64,000 bases of DNA from Tretioscincus oriximinensis (lineage: Eukaryota; Chordata; Lepidosauria; Squamata; Gymnophthalmidae), in the NCBI GenBank assembly GCA_022410635.1, contig JAJVDF010000875.1, positions 1 to 64,000 on the forward strand, written 5' to 3'. How positions within the stretch are numbered: the first letter of the stretch is position 1; each line of letters opens with the position of its first letter. A model generated the notes under the pieces. The model searched no databases, was not told the origin of the DNA, and saw only the letters and a program-made list of their open reading frames with translations. Position numbers and translations under genes: made by a program. Shown here one piece after another: positions 1 through 10,975 of the stretch.

Positions 1-514
1 TTAGCTATCATTGAGAGCCCCTGTCAATCAAACCTGACAGGAAGATGATTCATGCTAAGGGTCCAGACTTTGATGACCCTTGATTGGCATCAAACAATGA
101 AGTGAGACCTAGGGTATACAGAAAAGGGGAAGAAGGCTAAAGAGTGGCTTCCTTAGTACAATAGGAAGCTTAAGGCAAGTTTGCACAAGAGGTTTTTCCC
201 ATAGGGAGTCAAGCCTGCCTTGGCCAGAGGCAAACAGTTGACTTCCCAGTTGATAATGGGATTTAAATGTGTCTATTGTTAGACAGTGCAAGAACCAGGA
301 GCTACCCTTCACAGGTGCCCCCAGGGAGAGGAAAGAAGGATTAAGAGAGTTCCTGAGTGTATACAGGGGTAAGGTAAAGGTCAGCTTGACCAAGGAAAAT
401 TTTGAAAATTGATTACCCAGAGGCCTCTTTCTGGTAGCTAGTTCCAGCTATAAATGATATATTAATAATATATTTTATATCTAATATGTGTCCCAGGGGG
501 AAATTCCCAACACA
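1..514 (-). mobile_element. ERV-type LTR, U3 part, antisense, cut by window edge
   Basis: Read on the minus strand from 514, it begins TGTGTTGGGAATTTCC and follows 8376-8880 closely in order (GGGACACATATTAGA; GAGGCCTCTGGGTAAT; CCTTGGTCAAGCTGACC; GGGTAGCTCCTG; ATTGACAGG). The R/U5 end lies off the left edge. Confidence 0.65.
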
Positions 515-714
515 ATGGTATCAATTTTTATATCTGTAGCTGTTATGCAAAGCTTCAGGAATGGTTCTTATACTGTTGCCTAATAGTGTCATGTTTTGGT
601 ATGGAAAGTAAATCAGTCTTGTAAATTAGTGTTTTTTGCAAAGTGGCAATAAGACCAAACCTGGTGAACAGACCAGTTTTTCCCATTCAGTGTTCTTTGG
701 ACGGTCACAACACT

Positions 715-1005
715 TGTCACGAATGGCGCAGTTGTTAAGAGATGGTCTTTCAACCGGGAGATCTGATCTCAAAGCCCTGTGTTGNCTGTGGAGAGGAGTG
801 AACACCCTGAACTGGTCTCAGTTCTAGCCAACTCAGCTATTCAAAAGAAAGTAGATTTGCAATCTACATTTCAAGTAGATTCCACCATGACGAAGCTGGT
901 GGGGAAGATAGAATAGATGTAAGCTTTCAACCTTGTAAGCTGCTCTGAGTCCCTTTGGGTGAGAAGGACAAGGTATAAAAAACAGATTCTTCTTCTGAAT
1001 TGCAG
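715..1005 (+). mobile_element. tRNA-derived SINE (GATAGCTCAG-head family), old copy
   Basis: A diverged copy of the family seen intact at 52074-52381: tRNA-like head, CAGCTATTC-AAAG middle, GGTGGGGAAGATAGAAT, and a tail TGAGTCCCTTTGGGTGAGAA with TTCTTCTTC. It ends around 1005. Confidence 0.7.
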
Positions 1006-1083
1006 AAAAATCTGTTTCTAAATATTAAAAAAAAAACTGATTTTCATTCCTCTCTCTAATTCCCATTTTCAAGAAAACATCTG

Positions 1084-1810
1084 TGTCGGGGTTCACCATT
1101 AGTAATATATTAATTGGCATAAGTATATTTGATATAAAAAATATACAAGCATTTGTCTCTAGAAGCCCAGGCCTCCTGTCTGCAAAAATTTTGGGAAATT
1201 TCCAGCACAGCGTGTTGCAAGAGAACTAATCTCTGTTCCTGCCTTGCAGCAACACCCATCTTTGCAATGTTTACCTGCACCCAATATCTCAAGGTGCACC
1301 CATTGTCTCCTGAGCCCTGGCTTGATGGCAGTAATCAATTGCCTGGAAGCCCTGAGGAAGTTCTGACTATCACCTCTCCAGGAGGTGAACGACCGGTCAC
1401 TGGTCCTGGCAGCTACAGGGATCAATCTTGCACCACCCAAACCATACCCATATTTGGAGTTTCCTGACACAGGCTGCATCCCTTGGGAGGAGGGAGAAAC
1501 GTCACACAGGTGTCACAACCTGGGCCCACCTCCGGTCCGCCCCAAACCACACCTTCGGAAATCCCATTCTCTGACATCTGTTTTCTTGTACATGCCTTCT
1601 GATCTGATGTCAATAAAAACCTGTGAAAAGAGTTGCTCAGGAGGTTCCATGACCCACGTGGGCCTCCTAGATCTTGCCTCTTGATCTAGGTTTATGGTCT
1701 CTGCGTGAGTTCTTGATGGAAGTCAGATTCTACACGTGTCCGTATCCTGATGATTCAGCTGCCTCTGATCTGCAGACACCTTATAACGTGGTAAGCAAAC
1801 CCCAGTTACA
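1084..1810 (+). mobile_element. solo ERV-type LTR
   Basis: 727 bp starting TGTCGGGGTTCACC and ending AACCCCAGTTACA, so the ends form an inverted repeat. It is bounded by a perfect 4-bp duplication, TCTG, at 1080-1083 and 1811-1814. A poly(A) signal AATAAA is at 1612-1617. The R/U5 part resembles 8900-9130 (CAGGCTGC-CCCTTGGGAGG; GCCTTCTGATCTG; CCATGACCC). No internal retroviral genes are present. Confidence 0.75.
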
Positions 1811-2159
1811 TCTGCAAAAAGTTTTAGATGAGAATCTATTTTCATTATTGACCTTTGTCTATTTTCTTCACCTTGAAGTTTTAGAGCAGTTTGCCTATTT
1901 AAAATATAAACTCATATATCACCCAGCAGCAAGATGAAAACTGTTCTGAAAACTGCATAAATGAGCCTCTGGTCATCTATTAACTTTTAAACTTTCAGTG
2001 CTGAGAATGAAGTGGGGGGTTTTCTGGACCAAACCAGGAAAGGAGACAGATTAAGTTCATTCTTTAGGACTGAAGAAGATTTAAAAGTAAACGTGTGACC
2101 AGGGGCTAAAGATTGAAAACAACTGGAATGCTTTTTCTGTATAAATTAGAGTTACTTTA

Positions 2160-2745
2160 ACAACCCAGCACTCTATATGGGGCTGCCCTTGAAAACGTTT
2201 CGGAAGCTGCAGCTGGTGCAGAACGCAGCTGCTAGACTGCTGACCGGAACAGCAGGCCGGATACACATCACACTGGTCCTGAAAGAACTGCACTGGCTGC
2301 CAATTTGCTACCGAGCCCAATTCAAGGTATTAACTCTAACCTTTAAAGCCTTACATAACTTGGGCCCCAAATATCTAAAGGAACGCCTTCTCCCATATGA
2401 GCCTGCTCGTGCCCTAAGATCTTCAGGGGAGGCCCTCCTGACTGTACCACCACCCTCAGTGGCAGAGAGGGTGGGGACGCGGAATAGGGCCTTCTCTGTG
2501 GCAGCCCCCAGGCTATGGAATGGTCTCCCCCTCGAGGTGCGTCAATCACCATTTCTGTGCACTTTCAGAAAATGCTTAAAGACGCACCTCTTTGGCCTGG
2601 TCTTTGGCTAGAAAACTACTGTCTCCTCCCCATTTTTAGAAAAGGCTGTTTTTAATGTGTCAAAATGATGGTTTTATTGTTAACCCCCCTGAGACCTACG
2701 GGTATAGGGCGGTATAAAAATGTAAATAAATAAATAAACCCCAAA
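2160..2745 (+). mobile_element. L2-clade LINE 3' end
   Basis: Open reading frame 2177-2611 encodes the C-terminus of an L2 ORF2 (KLQLVQNAAARLLTGT, LKELHWLPICYRAQFKVL, NGLPLEVR). It is followed by the L2 3' UTR, GAGACCTACGGGTATAGGGCGG, and a tail of AAATAAATAAATAA. 5'-truncated, and one of the better preserved L2 copies here. Confidence 0.88.
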
Positions 2746-4169
2746 TTGAAAGAATTTTATTACCAGCCTAAATGCTCCCAAAGTTTCTAAAAAAAAAAAA
2801 TCTTAAATGCTCCCAAAGTTTCCAGCAAAGGCCAATTAATGCAGAATCTAAATAAGATCCACAATTGCTTCAGCAGACATAATGTGCAATCATGTTTTTT
2901 TGAGTAACATAGAGGAAACTCGTTTTGGAAAATGTTAAAGGACACGGCCGACATGGAAGTTAAGGTGAACTTTAACATGAAATTTGACATCATTGCTTGA
3001 ATTCCTCATTATCTATTGACAATGCGATGATCATCTCTGCATTTCCAATAGAGCGTTGGAAAAATTGTAGGGTTTAGACTGCAACAGCATCCTAAGCATA
3101 CATTTGCTGAAATGCTGACCCACAAGTTAATGAAAGTGTTGAACATTTTTGCCAAGGTGGGGAATTACTGGCAGCTTGCCATTGACAAGGAGATATTGTT
3201 GAGCTCTTCCTTTGGAAATAAACATTACACCAACTGTCAGAATAATGTGCTTTTTCTCACCCATCATTTACTAAGAATCAGCCCTACTTAAAGGAAACTT
3301 AATTCTTTGAGGGTTGTTGATGAATCAGAAGGAAAAAAGATTTTTCTAAAGATGGAAAACTCAGGCGTGGCAACACTTTTGATGAGATTGGAAATCTGTG
3401 TAAAAGGACTGGTTAGAGAAGGGAGTTTTGAAGTCTAACTGTTCTAAGTAGTGAATGCAAAATTGGGTTTAATTGTTCCCTTTCTCGGCAACACTGCATG
3501 GAAACCATGGTAACTAGAATGGTGATAGGCTGGTATTTATTTTCTGCATGATAGCAGAGCAAGTAGAGAAGACACTGCTGTGAAAAACGGCTCCTCACCA
3601 GTTAAAAAGAGCTTGTCTTTCTTGTCCCATGTCATAAAACAATTGTTTATGTTAAAAGAGAGAGGAATTGTTTTTAATACTCATCTTGACAGTAATTCAC
3701 CTTGAAACCAGAGCAAGACAGTTCATTTCTGCAGGCATGATATATGGTTTGGGTTTTCCCTGGCCCTATCTACTTATGTATGTTTTTGAGGCTGCAGCCA
3801 GAGTTCCCTTATTGAATTCCAGAATAAAGGGCTGTCTGGATTGCTTTATTTTAGGTTACCTAATTATAGTGGCATTATAAAGTGACGTTTGAATAGAATC
3901 TGAGATTGTGGCTATGTTCATACTGCTTAAGCCACCATATCCATTAGAAATAGTAAAAAAAAAAATCCTCAGGAATAAAGAGTTAAAATATATCCAGGAG
4001 TATTTGCTGTTTTTTTCTGTCTCAGTGATGCCATGTGAAGGAATGAACAATGTCACTAGAAACTAATATTTTACCCTCTGGCCTGTTTGATTAAGCATGG
4101 ACAGAAAACAAACTTCATCATCCATTTCCTACCAGGCCTTTTAACAACAACATGCAGAAATATCAAAAG
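2746..4169. other. unassigned AT-rich stretch
   Basis: No gene or clear transposon is seen. A 20-bp phrase (AATGCTCCCAAAGTTTC) occurs twice at about 2770 and 2807, a small local duplication. Confidence 0.5.
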
Positions 4170-4335
4170 TTGCCAAGTCAGCTGGGTGATCTTGGACTAG
4201 TCATAGTTCTCTGGAGATCTCTCTGCCTCACCTAATTCACAAGGCATCTGATGTGAAGAGAAGAACAGAAGATTCTGTAAACCGCTTTGATTTTCTTATA
4301 GTTGAGAAAAGCGTGGTATAAAAACCAATTCTTAA
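4170..4335 (+). mobile_element. Sauria-type SINE, 5'-truncated
   Basis: Contains the body CAGCTGGGTGATCTTGGACTAGTC and the 3' tail GTAAACCGCTTTG...GAGAAAAGCGTGGTATAAAAAC typical of Sauria SINEs with a Bov-B-like tail. The tRNA head is missing. Confidence 0.75.
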
Positions 4336-4337
4336 GA

Positions 4338-4830
4338 AGTACAGTTGGGGCAACAGTCTTTCAACAGCAAGGTCGGAGTTTGAGGCCTTGTGTCTGGCAT
4401 GGAGAGGAATGAGTGCCCACTACTGAACATAAGAACATAAGAACATAAGAGGAGCCATACTGGATCAGGCCACAACCCATCCAGTCCAGCATTCTGTCTC
4501 ACACAGAGGCCCACCAGATGCACCTGGGCAGTTTGAACAGAGGAAAGCAAAATATGCTCCTGTTCATGACTCCCTGCAAATGGTATTTCAGGAGTCCTGC
4601 CTGTTGCTNCATCCCAGAGGCAACATCCAGACATCCATCCTAGTATCCATTTATACCCTTGGTGTCCATAAACCTGTCTATAAGACAGCTTCAGCTTCAC
4701 CAACCTAGCTGTTCAAAAGCAAGAAATTGCAAGCAGATTAATAGGTACCACTACAATTTGGTGTGAAAAACAGCTTGTAAGTTGCTCAGAGTCCCTTTGA
4801 CTGCGAAAAGCTGGTATACGTATATATATA
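4338..4830 (+). mobile_element. tRNA SINE split by a CR1 insertion
   Basis: Head part at 4338-4425 and body/tail part at 4682-4830 (CAACCTAGCTGTTCAAAAGC; AGAGTCCCTTTGACTGCGAAAAG). The two halves belong to one SINE opened by the antisense CR1 end at 4426-4681. Confidence 0.65.
4426..4681 (-). mobile_element. CR1-like LINE 3' end, antisense
   Basis: Begins with AACATAAGAACATAAGAAC (the reverse of the LINE's 3' tail) followed by the shared 3' UTR (GAGCCATACTGGATCAGGCC; CACAGAGGCCCACCAGATGC). Inserted inside a SINE. Confidence 0.85.
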
Positions 4831-6330
4831 TAACATTATTTTTCTTTGGATATAAGATGGAAAAATATAGGACATGCAGACACCTGCAAACATTTCTTTC
4901 CTCTGCTATACATGGAGGCTGTCTGTGACTCATTTTTGCCCAATGGAGAATTCTGTCATTAATTAGGATATGATCAGGATGCCTTTGCATGTCGTGATTG
5001 TGAAGCAGAAAAGAAACAGTNGAAGTAAACATGAGATCCAACTTGCCATTCATATCAGCTTTGCTTTATGAAGGGACATCAAGGCCCTGAAATACTAGAA
5101 CTTTTTTTAGCTATCTGAGATTCATGGAATTTGGATCACATCTGTCAGGGAGAGGGGAAAGGATGTTTAGTCTGACAAATGCTGCCAGTATAAACTGTGT
5201 TTAATCTAGAAGCAAGAACAACCGCACAGCAGAAAATAAATCCTCCAAATGGAAATCATCTGTTTCAGCAAATGGAGGACTCATATAATGGCTTTGCTAC
5301 NGTTATGATTCTCTTCTCATCTCTCACATAATGCAGAAGACTTCTGATAGCACCTATTCAATTGTCAATACCTACTTCTTAGCTACCACACTATCAAGCA
5401 TAGCACTCCAGTCAGAAAAGCATTGGGGTATTAAGACCAAAGTGCAGTTACTAAAGTGGTCACTTATCTTGTGAAGAGATCCTTGTTTCTAGGTAGGCTG
5501 ATTTTCATCTTCTGGTATTTTTCTGCTTGTTTGAACAGTCTGCAGCCAAAGGAGATTCAAGCAAATATCATCCTACTTTAGTGATGATGACTAACCGTGA
5601 GACTGAAACATTTATTCAATTTTGATTAAATGAAAATTTCTGAAATGACATCTGCTGTACTTTACTATAAATAGTATAGTTCTTATGACAGGGTTCTAAT
5701 ATAAGGCCTTTTTGCATTTTCCTGGTATACCATAATAAGCTCCTCGCTGCTGCATATGATTAGTGCCACTCTGGTTCAACATTGTCTTAAGAATTTCTTA
5801 TCCTGGTCTAGCAGTGGATCTGTTTAAAGAGATCTTCAACCATTCAGTGTCATCGGTGTTCCTGTCCATGCATTGTGGGTTCTATCCTTGAAACGCATAG
5901 GCTTCAAAAAGGGAGATGCAGAGTTTTACATTTTTTTATGCAGGCTCTGAAGATAACTTTGAAACCCCAATGCAATATGGAAATTGTTCAACACCCCCCC
6001 CCCCCCCCCCCCCCCCCGGGAGCATTGGATGTGATGGGGAGAGTCCAATCACATAAAAAGATGGTTGACATTTGTGACCGTTGCAGTGCAATTTGCCTGG
6101 ACCGCACTGCTGCTGACTGTAGGGCTGAAAAACAGGATCTCACAATGCAGACGGCATCTACTGAACTTCGATCTACACAGGTAGAAGTGCACTAAACAGC
6201 CACAGTTTTAATTAGCACTAAAGAGAAGTTCAACTCTACTGACTGAAGCTGCCAAGTTCAGGGCCCATCCTGGCATAGATAGAAAATACTGCAGAATAAC
6301 CTGGCACTATTTCTGCATTGAAGTTATCAC
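4831..6330. other. unassigned stretch with a poly-C tract
   Basis: No gene is supported. A run of 24 C is at 5994-6017. The open frame crossing it (5875-6195) has no recognisable domain and owes its length to the proline run. Confidence 0.5.
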
Positions 6331-6339
6331 CCTTTTTGC

Positions 6340-6690
6340 TGCCAAGCGTGGTGGTACAACCAGGAGCACCTCCTCTAAAGATACTAAGATATGGGCAGGT
6401 TGATATAGGTGAAAGTGTTCCTTTAGGTACTTGTGGCCCAAATCATTAAGGATNTCATAAATCAAGGTTAACAGCTTGAATTGAGATCAGTAGGAAATTA
6501 ACAGTCAGTGCAGCTCTTTCCAGATCAGCAAACTGGACCAGATACACATTTGTTCCAATCAGCAATCTGGCTACTGCATTCAGTACTGACTGCAGCTTCT
6601 GAACAGTTTTTAAAAGCAGCTCCATATACAGCGTAGTACAGTAGTCCACTTTGGAAGTTACCAGAGTATGGATTACTGTGCCCAAATTGG
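6340..6690 (-). mobile_element. L2 LINE fragment, antisense
   Basis: On the minus strand the frame 6455-6685 encodes LVTSKVDYCTTLYMELLLKT and VQKLQSVLNAVARLLIGT, an L2 ORF2 C-terminal pattern. No 3' tail is joined to it. Confidence 0.75.
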
Positions 6691-6714
6691 CTGAAAAAAT
6701 GTCAACTTTATCCC

Positions 6715-6835
6715 TACTTTTAAATGTTGTTTTATACTGTTTTAATTTTGTAGTGATGTTTTACTGTTTTGGCCACCCTGAGACCTTCGGGTATAGGGCG
6801 GGGTATAAGTATAAATAAATAAATAAATTGTGCCT
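6715..6835 (+). mobile_element. L2 LINE 3' tail
   Basis: Ends CCCTGAGACCTTCGGGTATA GGGCGG followed by AAATAAATAAATAAAT. Abuts an L2 fragment in the opposite orientation. Confidence 0.75.
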
Positions 6836-6876
6836 GTCAAAAAGTGGCCATCTGCTGGACTAGGTATAACTATAAG

Positions 6877-7052
6877 TAAGCTGACCAGATGACCNCTTTT
6901 GGGGGGGCGGGGGGTGGGTAGAAACCCGGTTTTGGAGTGCCTCACGGTTTTTGCTGAGGAAAAAAAAATCAAAAGGTTTTTTTTAAAAAAAAATATTTTC
7001 CTCAGGTTTTCAAACCCACCCACCCCTTGAAAGGGGTCATCTGATCAGCCTA
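6877..7052. mobile_element. hAT-like foldback MITE (TAGGCTGACC family)
   Basis: Terminal inverted repeats TAAGCTGACCAGATGACC and GGGGTCATCTGATCAGCCTA enclose a self-complementary interior with TTTTTTCCTCA arms. The target duplication is degenerate here (CTATAAG / CTAGAAG). Confidence 0.7.
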
Positions 7053-7486
7053 CTAGAAGGAAACACTTCTGACTCTTGCCTCCACCTCTGCTTCAAGTGA
7101 GTTATCAGTACTATGACCAATAGCAGTTTAACAAGGTTAATGTGGGATAGCAGTTGCTTAGGACATGCTGTTTTAATACATACTTTTAATCCATTTTCAA
7201 TCCTGAAGCCAGGGTGGGAAACATTTTTTCCTGGTTTAGCCCAGTTCTTCTTGATTAAACATGCAAGAAAGAACAGCATCAAAGAATACAGAATCAGAAT
7301 GTAGTGATTTATCCTACTTAAAAAAATATTCTAGATAAGTGGAAAATGCAGCTCATGGATCATTTTATGGATCTGCTATCTGAAGGACNCACTGAAAAAA
7401 GTAGATAAGCCCAGAGGAATGGCTGTGACAGAACAGTGTCATGGACTTGAGACACAAAAACAACAGTCGGGTGATATTCTGAGACT
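7053..7486. other. unassigned stretch
   Basis: No gene or clear transposon seen between the MITE and the next CR1 scrap. Confidence 0.4.
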
Positions 7487-7610
7487 GACACATAAGAGCA
7501 TTCTGAACCAGGTCATAGTCTGTCCAGTCCTGCATTCTGCTTCACACAAAAGCCCACCAGTTGCTTCTGAGTATCTTGAGCAGAATAAGGCATAATTGTT
7601 TTTTTTCGGG
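7487..7610 (-). mobile_element. CR1-like LINE 3' end, antisense, old
   Basis: Diverged match to the CR1 3' UTR: CATAAGAGCATTCTGAACCAG, GTCCAGTCCTGCATTCTGC, CACACAAAAGCCCACCAG. Confidence 0.6.
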
Positions 7611-8370
7611 TTTTGTCCAGTCCTTCAGAACTGAAGGTAAATTAAAAGTGGGTGTCGGAACAGCCCCTTACATCTACAAACATTTTCAACATAATATCAA
7701 TGTGACACACACACATCCCAAAATCCTTACAGCAATTATTTATCAGGCTGCTAGATTTATCAGACACCATGTGCATCTGGTGAGAACATAGCTTTACTGC
7801 TTTCTTCTTTTAAATAAGCAATGCAAATATTCCGCTTCAAGTAAGATGGATTATTTCTCCAGTTAGGTCTTTGTTAGCTACCTTGGTTTTACGTATATTT
7901 TTTTCATGAAACCTCTTGCTCATGTTTACTATTTTCATTTAACCTTGAGTTATACAATAAATCAAACTCCAGCATCCTTTCTGGCAACAACACATAAAAG
8001 TAAGTGATGGAAAATGAAATATAAAGCTGAAAGATGGCACATAGGCACAGTTGCATAGCAAAGCAAAGACTGCTCCATTTTGATTATCTTAGAACAAGGT
8101 AAACAATTAGGAATTTATTTATCTCCATGGAAATGTTCCCTTACTATAACGGTATGATAAATAACAGTTTGATGCATTTTCGTTGAATCACAAAACAGGT
8201 AGTGGGTTTTTTTTCATATTTAGTAAATATATATATAATTTTTTGTTGTATACAAGACATATGCATTCTATTTCCTTCTCTCTTTCTCTCCCTCTTTTTC
8301 ATTTCAAAATACAAAATCTGATGCATACACTGAAAATCTTTAGTGCCTCTTTTATCTTAAAAGTAAACTA
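7611..8370. other. unassigned AT-rich stretch
   Basis: Nothing recognised. The small open frames at 8144-8422 are in low-complexity TTTCTC/AATATA sequence. Confidence 0.45.
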
Positions 8371-8375
8371 CTTCT

Positions 8376-9240
8376 TGTGGGAAATTCTCATGGGACACAT
8401 ATTAGAAATGATATATTATTAATATCAGATATACCTCTCTGGACCAAAGCTACCAAAGTGAGGCCTCTGGGTAATTTTCTTGCAAAATTTCCTTGGTCAA
8501 GCTGACCTCTGCTCAACCCCAGGAACCTACTTAATCTTTTTCCTTTCCTTTAAGGGCACCTATGAATGGTAGCTCCTGTCTAAATGGCCTTACTGAAAAG
8601 GGCCACTTAATCCCATCAGGCTAGGGAAGTCAAATGTTAGCTTTAACACTAAGGCNANCTTGGCNCCTGCTGGGAATCACACTTTGGCAATGTAGCCTAA
8701 AGCATATCCCACTGTACAAAAGGGAAGTCACTATTTACTGTTTCTACCTTTCTATAGACACNGCTATCTATCCTTTGTTTGACTATCAATCANGGGTCAT
8801 CAGAGANTTNGCCCTGATATGACTCACTATTCCTGTCATTAATTTGATTGACAGGGTTTCACAATGGAAGCTAAGGTCCATTCAGTAGCCACACCACACA
8901 CACACACTTCTTTACCCCTATTGGTTCCTGTACCCAGGCTGCGCCCCCTTGGGAGGGGAATAACGCATCATTGTAACATCACTGACCCACGTTGGGTCTC
9001 CTCCATCCCTTTTTACCCCGTCATAATTTCAATCACGCCTTCTGATCTGGTAATCAATAAAAGTTGAAGTTTTGGCCCCTCTGGAGGAATCCATGACCCG
9101 TGGACCTCCTAGGATCGCCTGTTGTTCCTGAAGCGTCGTCCGTGTGCGCATTACTTCGAGGCAGGTGATACGGACCCCAGGGCAANCTACCTCATGTCAC
9201 CACTCAGTCATTATTTATCGGGACAGCCAATTCCTGATAA
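8376..9240 (+). mobile_element. ERV-type LTR, probably solo
   Basis: About 865 bp, starting TGTGGGAAATTCTCATGGGAC and flanked by CTTCT at 8371-8375 and 9241-9245. Its first 500 bp match the minus strand of 1-514 and its last 350 bp resemble 1440-1790. AATAAA at 9056-9061 marks the likely R region. The right end (AATTCCTGATAA) is decayed from the expected CA terminus. Confidence 0.65.
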
Positions 9241-9577
9241 CTTCTGCTAGAGCATATCTAATCTTCCTTCTTTGTAGAACTCATAAATCATGTACCCATT
9301 TATTTGTTGGAAGCACTCTTTTTCTGAAGAGAGCATTTCAGCTTTCCTGTTTCCATTTTCCCTGAAAGAATACACTTGTCTACAAAAGCTAATGCTGCCT
9401 ACCTTTTTCTTCTTTGTTTCCAAAGTGCTATGAGACTCCTTTTGCTTCATTTTTCACTGGAAGCAGCACCTGTGACAATTTCCAGTGTATTTTTCTTACA
9501 AAATGTAAGAATGCAAAATGCAAAAATGTAAAATAAACCGCTTTGTGTGCAGAATGCTTTTTCACATCCTGCACAGA

Positions 9578-9791
9578 TAGGCTGACCAGATGACCCCCTT
9601 TGGGGTGGAATGGGGTTGAAAACCCATTTTTGGAGTGCCTCCCTTTTTTCTGAGGAAAAATACATTAAAAAACAAAAAATTTCAAAAAAAAATCTTTTTT
9701 TGAAACAAATTTCCTCAGAAAAACCTGGGAGGCACCCCAAAACGAGTTTTCAACACACACACACCCCAAAAGGGGCCATCTGGTCAGCCTA
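9578..9791. mobile_element. hAT-like foldback MITE (TAGGCTGACC family)
   Basis: Begins TAGGCTGACCAGATGACCCC and ends CATCTGGTCAGCCTA. It is flanked by a perfect 8-bp duplication, TGCACAGA, at 9570-9577 and 9792-9799. An 8-bp duplication is the hallmark of hAT transposons. The whole 214 bp can fold into one hairpin. Confidence 0.9.
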
Positions 9792-10540
9792 TGCACAGAA
9801 CTGATGCGTAATATGTTGCCTTCATACTCAAAATGGAGATGAAGAAGCATCTTTCTCATGACATCCCCTCTGACTGATCACTACAGAGTCACCTTTACCT
9901 AGAAGTGGGGAGACAGGCGTATAAAATGGCTCTATTCGGAGCCTTGAAAAGGAACTGCATGTGGTNTAATTATAGCTGCAAGGGAGGGATATTTAACATT
10001 TGTTCAGAAATCAGAACATGAAGAAAGAATGTAAATATAAATCTTGCAGCTGACCATTTCGAATCCAAAGAGTATCATTAGCGGCTGCAGTCCATAGGGG
10101 CCAGGAGAAGCCATTATGATGATTTTAGATCACAATTTGACACTAGGAAGGACCAAATGACATTTAAGTTGTGAGTGACATTTTTTAGCAAAACGGATCC
10201 TGGGGACACTCAGACAGGTAAACCATTTGACTGTTTCAGGAAAAGCCAAGTTGGGAGTTCTTTTTTCTAGAATATCAGCCCTGCATCTTTGCAATGGCTG
10301 ATATTATTGGGATAATGTTTTAAAGTCATAATTGCATTATGTTTCATTCTGTTCAGAAGGCTTATGGCTGAAGCTTTTGCAAATACTTTACAGAAAAACT
10401 CCAGGGCTAGTCTGTGCATATGAGTGTGATGGGGCATCTGACAAATTTGAGATTAATGACTCATTCACAGCAGAGATAAGAATACTCAAATATTCAAATT
10501 TAAATGTACAAGATCTGTCCAAAACATGTCTTCTGTGCAG
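9792..10540. other. unassigned stretch
   Basis: No gene or recognised repeat. The small open frame 10332-10550 has no family signature. Confidence 0.4.
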
Positions 10541-10975
10541 GCACGGATAGCTCAGTCGCTTAGGAATTCGTCTCTCGCCTGGGAGATCGGGTTTCGAAGC
10601 CTTGTGGGGACGTGGGGAGGGGTGAGCACCTTCCACTAGCCTGTAGCAATAGCCAACCCAGTTATTCGAAAGCAGGAATTGCAAGAAATTGCAACTGACT
10701 GCAAGTAGATACATAGGAACCACCACAGTCTGGTAGGGAAGACAGAATGGAAGCCTTCGGGCAAAATATATCCTTGTAAGCCGCTTTGAGTCCCTTTGAA
10801 AGGTGAGAAAAGCGGGGTATAAGAACCAAGTTCTTCTTCTTGTTCTTGTTCTTCTTGTTCTTCTTGTTCTTCTTCTTGTTCTTCTTCTTGTTCTTCTTCT
10901 TGTTCTTCTTCTTGTTCTTCTTCTTGTTCTTCTTCTTGTTCTTCTTCTTGTTCTTCTTCTTGTTCTTCTTCTTCT
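10541..10975 (+). mobile_element. tRNA SINE with expanded tail minisatellite
   Basis: Full-length SINE at 10541-10835, from a tRNA-like head (GGATAGCTCAGTCGCTTAGG; B box GGTTTCGAAGCC) to the tail CTTTGAAAGGTGAGAAAAGC. It is followed by 140 bp of TTCTTCTTG/TTC units (12-bp period) at 10836-10975. The long arginine/threonine or glutamate-rich frames on the minus strand are translations of this tail and are not genes. Confidence 0.9.

Noticed and set aside
1084..1810. Retroviral genes next to the LTRs
   Set aside because: No gag, protease, reverse transcriptase or envelope signature lies between or beside the LTR copies; they are solo or fragmentary.
2177..2611. 144-codon open frame as a host gene
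   Set aside because: Its residues match the C-terminus of L2 LINE ORF2, and an L2 3' tail follows.
5875..6195. Proline-run protein
   Set aside because: The proline stretch comes from a poly-C homopolymer and the remainder has no family signature.
10541..10612. tRNA genes at SINE heads (also 18148, 31468, 46116)
   Set aside because: The heads keep A- and B-box-like motifs but are joined to SINE bodies and do not fold into full, intact tRNAs by eye.
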